Shown here: positions 13,902 to 17,725 of the stretch, one piece after another
How the letters are laid out: each line of letters starts with the position of its first letter
How positions within the stretch are numbered: the stretch's first letter is position 1
Source of the DNA: Flavobacteriales bacterium UBA5939
GTDB lineage: Bacteria > Bacteroidota > Bacteroidia > Flavobacteriales > Schleiferiaceae
Assembly: GCA_002430755.1 (NCBI GenBank)
Contig: DJCX01000097.1
Span: 1 to 17,725 of the forward strand
DNA length: 17,725 nucleotides
Direction of reading: 5' to 3'
Program-made: the position numbers and the translations under genes
The notes under the pieces: model-generated
Told to the model about the DNA's origin: nothing
What the model saw: only the letters and a program-made list of their open reading frames with translations
The model's database searches: none

Positions 13902-14054
13902 ATGACTGCTATTAAAACTGATGCTGACACCTTCATCAAAAAGCGAATGATGGCTTATTTGAAAGATCAGGGTTATAACTTTTACCAAAGTGCCACCTTA
14001 CTCAAATTAAGCGACGATGAAAGGTCTGAAATGAGCCGCTACTGGACCGAATAA
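13902..14054 (+). CDS. small orphan protein of about 50 residues
   Basis: From ATG 13902 the product is MTAIKTDADTFIKKRMMAYL and onwards, 50 residues, mostly helical and charged, ending SRYWTE. The frame is open from 13857 but a promoter-like TACTTTG lies within that part (13876-13882), so a start at 13902 (or 13893) is more likely. No family is recognised, and there are no cysteines or membrane segments. The composition is that of a real small protein with balanced charged helices. Its TAA lies one base from the stop of the convergent DUF2490 gene, with no terminator between them. Confidence 0.55.
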   Translation: MTAIKTDADTFIKKRMMAYLKDQGYNFYQSATLLKLSDDERSEMSRYWTE

Positions 14055-14055
14055 T

Positions 14056-14706
14056 CTACAGTCTGTAGCCTACCGTCATGGTGTGGTAGTGTGGTGCTGA
14101 TAGCGAGAAATTATGCTGGTAGAAATACCCAAAGCTCACCTTGCCACCAAGCATTTTATTGCTGCTTTCCGCACCTATTCTTAGCCTCCGACTTAAGTTC
14201 CCGTTTACTGACCCCAAGTATTCGGAGTAGATTGTTGGGTCCCATTTCCAGTCTCTAAAGTTTTTGGTGTACGCCCCGCGAATACGTAAATCCGTGCGGT
14301 CTGACCCCCCTCCTGAGATTACAGTACGCTGCTGGATTCCATAGCGCATGGAGAATTCATCACGACCCAGATCATAGTCTTTTGTGGCGTTCAATCTGAA
14401 GCGAATGCGCTGATTGGTGCCTTGCGTCGCGCCTACATCGTCTAAGATTGCGTAGTGACGAAACTCCGTGGAATAGCTGAATGATTTGCTCTGCTTCTTG
14501 GTTACTTGTAGTTCGGTGATCCAACGGTCCATGCCCTCGTCTCCTCCGACGTTTCGGTAGAGTCCGCTCAGGTCTATATCAATTCCTTTTACCGGCTCTA
14601 TTCTATAGGTCAGTTTCGTCCAAACACGATTGTCTGTAACTGTTTGCGCAGTGGCTCCAAATGCAGCCAGGACAAACCCAATGATGAAAAGATTCTTACA
14701 CTTCAT
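14056..14706 (-). CDS. DUF2490-type outer-membrane beta-barrel protein
   Basis: The 216-residue protein starts at MKCKNLFIIGF. A frame extension to 14745 lies inside the upstream gene and would bury the signal peptide, so it is rejected. The signal peptide ends GATA^QT (residue 20). The mature protein is all beta, with features of DUF2490: an opening VWTKLTYRIEPVKGIDIDLSG, STEFRHYAI, IRFRLNATKDYDLG, MRYGIQQRT, and a final YHTMTVGYRL. DUF2490 proteins are predicted outer-membrane barrels of unknown role, common in Bacteroidota. It overlaps the end of the DUF4956 gene by 11 bp, so the two are coupled. It probably serves the same envelope process as DUF4956 and the divergent CotH protein. Confidence 0.78.
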   Translation of the reverse strand: MKCKNLFIIGFVLAAFGATAQTVTDNRVWTKLTYRIEPVKGIDIDLSGLYRNVGGDEGMDRWITELQVTKKQSKSFSYSTEFRHYAILDDVGATQGTNQRIRFRLNATKDYDLGRDEFSMRYGIQQRTVISGGGSDRTDLRIRGAYTKNFRDWKWDPTIYSEYLGSVNGNLSRRLRIGAESSNKMLGGKVSFGYFYQHNFSLSAPHYHTMTVGYRL

Positions 14707-15289
14707 AAACCACGATAATTTGTGCCTTCCCTTCAGCGTGGTCAATCTTAGAAATGTGGTGTTTTACAACGACCACTCCCATATTTTGGGCGAACTCATT
14801 TACGCGCTCTTCAACGACCTGCTCGGAAAGATTCTCCGAAGGTACAACCAGTGATACCTTCTTAGTCGTGCGTTTAGTCTCACTTGGCTTTTCCAACATG
14901 AAGCGTTCGAGTATATAGATACATCCTAATACTGTTCCGTTGATCAGTACAAGTTCAACCAAGGTTATACTTTCAGTACTCAAAGCATTGATAACCGCAA
15001 CCCCTAATGAAGCAAATAAATAAGTCATTTCTTGAGGGCGGAGAGGCTCTGTTCTGTAGCGAACAATGCCGAAAATTGCGAACATACCTATGGCGAGGCC
15101 AATCTGCATTTCAAACGTACTGAGCACATAGGATAGAAAGAATACTACTACTGCGATGATGAAAAAGCTGCTCACATTTGTACGCGTAGTCTTGTTGTGT
15201 CGACGAACGATACTCATCTGAATAAGGTTGTAAACCACGGTCATAGCAAACTTTAAAAACAGTCCAGAAGTAATGTCCAATTCAGGCAT
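14696..15289 (-). CDS. DUF4956 membrane protein
   Basis: The 197-residue protein starts MPELDITSGLF. Membrane helices are predicted near 10-25, 40-58, 63-77, 88-103 and 108-127, followed by a cytoplasmic tail with a ferredoxin-like strand pattern (KKVSLVVPSE, GVVVVKHHISK, AQIIVVYEV). The DUF4956 signature FGIVRYRTEPLRPQEMTYLF is at 73-92. Proteins of this family are often found beside CotH kinases and VTC-type polyphosphate polymerases; their biochemical role is unknown. Here it leads a two-gene operon with DUF2490 and is divergent from cotH (start codons 57 bp apart). No VTC polymerase gene is present in the window. Confidence 0.87.
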   Translation of the reverse strand: MPELDITSGLFLKFAMTVVYNLIQMSIVRRHNKTTRTNVSSFFIIAVVVFFLSYVLSTFEMQIGLAIGMFAIFGIVRYRTEPLRPQEMTYLFASLGVAVINALSTESITLVELVLINGTVLGCIYILERFMLEKPSETKRTTKKVSLVVPSENLSEQVVEERVNEFAQNMGVVVVKHHISKIDHAEGKAQIIVVYEV

Positions 15290-15334
15290 AGGTATTTGTT
15301 TATATCAGCGAATATAAGTTTAATAAAACCAATG

Positions 15335-15341
15335 TATTTTG
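15335..15341 (+). promoter_or_regulatory. -7-like TATTTTG just before the CotH gene
   Basis: TATTTTG is one base shorter than TAnnTTTG and ends 5 bases before the ATG at 15347. It supports this start over the more upstream in-frame ATGs at 15296 and 15332. The same heptamer recurs at 16787. Confidence 0.4.
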
Positions 15342-15346
15342 GCTTT

Positions 15347-16759
15347 ATGCTTAGACGTCTTCCACTTTATGTGATAATAGTAATGACCCTCGGGTTTAAT
15401 TCGTGCACCCAAGAATACACTTCTGGTCAATTACCTATGGTGTATTTAGACGTCGATGGACAGATTCGACCGGACGATAAAAAAGACGGCACGTTCTCCA
15501 TTGAAGTGGACAACCGTAAGGTGGTAGGTGGCAATATGGGTGTGGAATACCGCGGCAGTACCTCTTACCGATTAAGCGACAAGAAATCCTACGGTTTTGA
15601 AATACGTACTGCCAACGGCAACGGTACGCCTAAGGCGCTTTTAGGCATGCCGGCCGGAAGCGACTGGATCCTAATGGGGCATGTTGTTCGATCCAATGGA
15701 CCGGATGAACTCTACGCCTTCGACCCCACGCTTATGCATCATTACATTGGCTACGAACTTGCTCGGGGAATAGGTGTGTATGCCGCCCGTTGTCGCTGGG
15801 TAGAACTCACTGTCAACGGTGTTTATCAAGGGGTATATGTGCTCATGGAGAAGCCAAAAGCACACCGGATGCGCATCGATGTTGGCACACCAAGCGGCAG
15901 GAAAGAACCTGGAATTACCGGCGGGTATGTGCTCAAGATTGATAAAACGGCCTCTTATGCGCCTTCAGGCCGAGAATTGAGCTATTACGACAATAATTGG
16001 GGGGATGATGCGAATTACACCGGATACATGAGCTTTAGAAGCGAATACGACATCGAAGGAGCGCTGATGGATGTCGAGCCCTTCCGTCCGCCATACCACG
16101 ACCAACAATACCGAGAAACCTATTTCTTATTTGAGCACCCCAAGCCTAACGGCCTAAACGGGGAAATGCGCAATTACATCGAAGATTATATGTTCGGTTT
16201 TGAAACCGCTTTACTCAATGACGACCTAAGCTCATCAACGCGAACCTATACCGACTACATCGACCTGACCTCGTTCGCCGATGGATTCATTATGAATGAA
16301 CTCGCAGGCAATATCGATGCCTACCGCATCAGTACTTTTTTGCATAAACCGCGAGGCGAAAAGCTGCGCTTTGGGCCCATATGGGACCTCAACATAGGCT
16401 ACGGACGTCAAGGTCGCGTGCCTTGGGAGGATTGGATTGCCAACTACAACGACTACGTCGAAGAAGATGCTTGGATGGTACCGTTTTGGTGGGACCGCTT
16501 GTTGGATGACCCACAATTCCGAACCCTAGTAAAGAACCGGTGGTCAACCTATCGAAGTGGTCCTCTTTCTGATGCGGACATTTTTAGGCTCGTCAATGAT
16601 ACCGAAGACAGACTCTTAAGCACTGGGGCTGCTGAGCGCAACTATGACCTCTGGCGGGCTGAAAATCGCAGCATAGACTTCGAAGGAGAGGTAGATTTCT
16701 TGCGCTATTACCTCGAGCAACGCCTTGCTTGGATGGACGGGGAGATTTCAAGCTGGTAG
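15347..16759 (+). CDS. cotH: CotH kinase family lipoprotein
   Basis: The 470-residue protein starts at MLRRLPLYV. This start gives a lipoprotein signal with Cys20 (TLGFNSC), while upstream starts do not. CotH-family features appear in order: GVEYRGSTSYRLSDKKSYGF (65-84), GSDWILMG (104-111), the second-strand block NGVYQGVYVLMEKPK (157-171), GGYVLKIDK (192-200), and the catalytic region FADGFIMNELAGNIDAYRIS (310-329) with LRFGPIWDLNIGYG (340-353). The family has an atypical protein-kinase fold; spore-coat CotH phosphorylates CotB and CotG. The usual WDxD reads WDLN here, which is common in Gram-negative members as far as I recall. It should sit in the periplasm or on the surface. It is divergent from DUF4956-DUF2490. 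A symbol is given by family only. Confidence 0.88.
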   Translation: MLRRLPLYVIIVMTLGFNSCTQEYTSGQLPMVYLDVDGQIRPDDKKDGTFSIEVDNRKVVGGNMGVEYRGSTSYRLSDKKSYGFEIRTANGNGTPKALLGMPAGSDWILMGHVVRSNGPDELYAFDPTLMHHYIGYELARGIGVYAARCRWVELTVNGVYQGVYVLMEKPKAHRMRIDVGTPSGRKEPGITGGYVLKIDKTASYAPSGRELSYYDNNWGDDANYTGYMSFRSEYDIEGALMDVEPFRPPYHDQQYRETYFLFEHPKPNGLNGEMRNYIEDYMFGFETALLNDDLSSSTRTYTDYIDLTSFADGFIMNELAGNIDAYRISTFLHKPRGEKLRFGPIWDLNIGYGRQGRVPWEDWIANYNDYVEEDAWMVPFWWDRLLDDPQFRTLVKNRWSTYRSGPLSDADIFRLVNDTEDRLLSTGAAERNYDLWRAENRSIDFEGEVDFLRYYLEQRLAWMDGEISSW

Positions 16760-16786
16760 ACCACGCGGTATTCCACAGAAGTCCAC

Positions 16787-16793
16787 TATTTTG
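16787..16793 (+). promoter_or_regulatory. -7-like TATTTTG before the right-edge membrane protein gene
   Basis: TATTTTG lies 20 bases before the proposed TTG start at 16814 and 27 bases past the cotH stop. No TTG at consensus distance was seen. Readthrough from cotH is equally possible because no terminator is visible between them. Confidence 0.35.
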
Positions 16794-16813
16794 CAGGCTC
16801 AAACTAAAGGGCG

Positions 16814-17725
16814 TTGTACAACACATTTTTATATATCGGACCCGGGCTTGGCGTAGGTGCAGCAGTGTTGATTGTGCTCATACTTCTGCTCATTGTGTTT
16901 TCCTTTGGCTACCGCCTTTGGTACAGCCTAGTGAAGGCACCGAAACTTGTTGCGAAGTCTTCGGAATCGTCAAATTCTAAGAACTCTTTTTCGTGGGAGT
17001 TTTATGCCACAGTTTTTTCGGCCCTGTTAATCATTACCACGTTCAACCCTTCGTGGTTGGGAGCAGAAAGCAGTGGTAAGTATAAAACTGCGCTGCAGGG
17101 AATGCCTTTATGGGTAAGTATAGTTATCGGCGGTCTAGTTGTAGGCTCTCTCGTGCTCATAGTTCGAAATAAACGCAACTCAAAAGCTGCAGAGGCGCAA
17201 GAAAAAAGGGTTGCTAGCTTCTCTTTTACTCCATTAAATGTCTTTTTAATCTGTGCATTGGTTGCCCGAGCCGCTGTGGTCGCGTTAAATGAACCATTGA
17301 GTGATGCTATGTTGGTTTTACAAGGAAACAGCTTTGCTGCTTTCTGCTGCGTCGCTTTGGCTGGCCTTCTATTGGGTCAAGCCGTGTTTTGGATGAAGGA
17401 TCTGTTCTTCGAAACAGCGACTTCGAGCGTTGGTCTTTTGAACGTCCTCTTTGCCCCAAGCGAGGACCCAGAAAAAATTAGCGCCATGAATGCCGCTTCA
17501 AGCAAAACTACCGGCGTTTTGGCTCGATTGGTGGCAAGCCTTGTTCTTGTTGTAATTACGGTATTTGGATTGGGCTGGGAACTGCCACATTGGTTGCTCG
17601 GTAGCGCGTTTTCTACGAATTGGTCCCTTATACTTCTTAGTGTTGGATCGATAGTACCCTTCTTCTTTACTAAGGATAATGGCAGTGCCTATTCCGATCT
17701 CTCACAGCTATTTCATCGCTTGGTC
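16814..17725 (+). CDS. polytopic membrane protein, 3' end beyond window
   Basis: The frame is open from just after a stop at 16805-16807 to the right edge. The first possible start is TTG at 16814, giving (M)YNTFLYIGPGLGVGAAVL, a credible membrane-protein N-terminus; 304 codons are visible. The next in-frame starts (GTG, TTG) lie inside the first helix. Hydrophobic segments are near 8-33, 67-80, 104-122, 146-166, 180-200, 238-258 and 272-287, about seven helices. A Lys/Ser-rich linker follows the first and a basic loop (VRNKRNSKAAEAQEKR) follows the third. No family or catalytic motif is recognised. It starts 54 bases past cotH with no terminator between, so it may be cotranscribed with it. 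Confidence 0.75.
   Translation, partial: MYNTFLYIGPGLGVGAAVLIVLILLLIVFSFGYRLWYSLVKAPKLVAKSSESSNSKNSFSWEFYATVFSALLIITTFNPSWLGAESSGKYKTALQGMPLWVSIVIGGLVVGSLVLIVRNKRNSKAAEAQEKRVASFSFTPLNVFLICALVARAAVVALNEPLSDAMLVLQGNSFAAFCCVALAGLLLGQAVFWMKDLFFETATSSVGLLNVLFAPSEDPEKISAMNAASSKTTGVLARLVASLVLVVITVFGLGWELPHWLLGSAFSTNWSLILLSVGSIVPFFFTKDNGSAYSDLSQLFHRLV

Noticed and set aside
15296..15346. Upstream starts for the CotH protein
   Set aside because: They would put 12-17 extra residues before the lipoprotein signal and leave 6 bp to the divergent gene; the -7-like element favours ATG 15347.
1..17725. CRISPR array, insertion sequence, toxin-antitoxin or prophage genes
   Set aside because: No regularly spaced repeats, transposase or integrase motifs, or terminal inverted repeats were found on either strand.

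Overview
The window looks like chromosomal DNA of a Bacteroidota bacterium, most likely a marine or aquatic member of the Flavobacteriales. Four things point there: a type IX secretion (T9SS) C-terminal sorting tail; many Sec-exported proteins whose signal peptides end just before Gln (A-Q or G-Q); promoters of the TTG-N20-TAnnTTTG type used by Bacteroidota; and family types typical of the phylum (DUF2490, DUF4956, POTRA-less Omp85 barrel, exported PqqB-like hydrolase). No transposase, integrase, CRISPR array or rRNA was seen. It reads as ordinary chromosome rich in cell-envelope genes.

Left part (1-2650): a PfkB-type kinase runs off the left edge on the minus strand behind a near-consensus promoter. 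Next come a secreted minus-strand protein made of two related halves, a small secreted plus-strand protein, and a tRNA-Asn with its own promoter and terminator. A perfect 11-bp tandem repeat follows the tRNA terminator. Middle left (2659-5930): a two-gene unit encodes a T9SS-exported protein with two CBM-like repeats and a stand-alone Omp85-type outer-membrane barrel. A terminator separates it from a convergent polytopic membrane protein. The gap 5931-6491 has no credible coding sequence but holds hairpins and a free-standing terminator, so it may encode a small RNA.

Centre (6492-11305): an exported PqqB-like metallo-beta-lactamase-fold hydrolase, a membrane-anchored XRE-type regulator, and an outer-membrane protein built of two barrel-like halves. 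The last converges on a sulfatase-family lipoprotein with two altered active-site positions, and the two stop codons overlap. A small beta-barrel protein follows.

Right part (11369-17725): two adjacent small membrane proteins on the minus strand; a small Met/His-rich membrane protein coupled to a FAD-dependent amine/amino-acid oxidoreductase; a 50-residue orphan; and a DUF4956-DUF2490 operon divergent from a CotH-kinase lipoprotein. CotH, DUF4956 and VTC-type polyphosphate polymerases often cluster, but no VTC gene is in this window. A polytopic membrane protein downstream of cotH runs off the right edge.

Functional statements rest on motif recognition by eye. No database search was possible.
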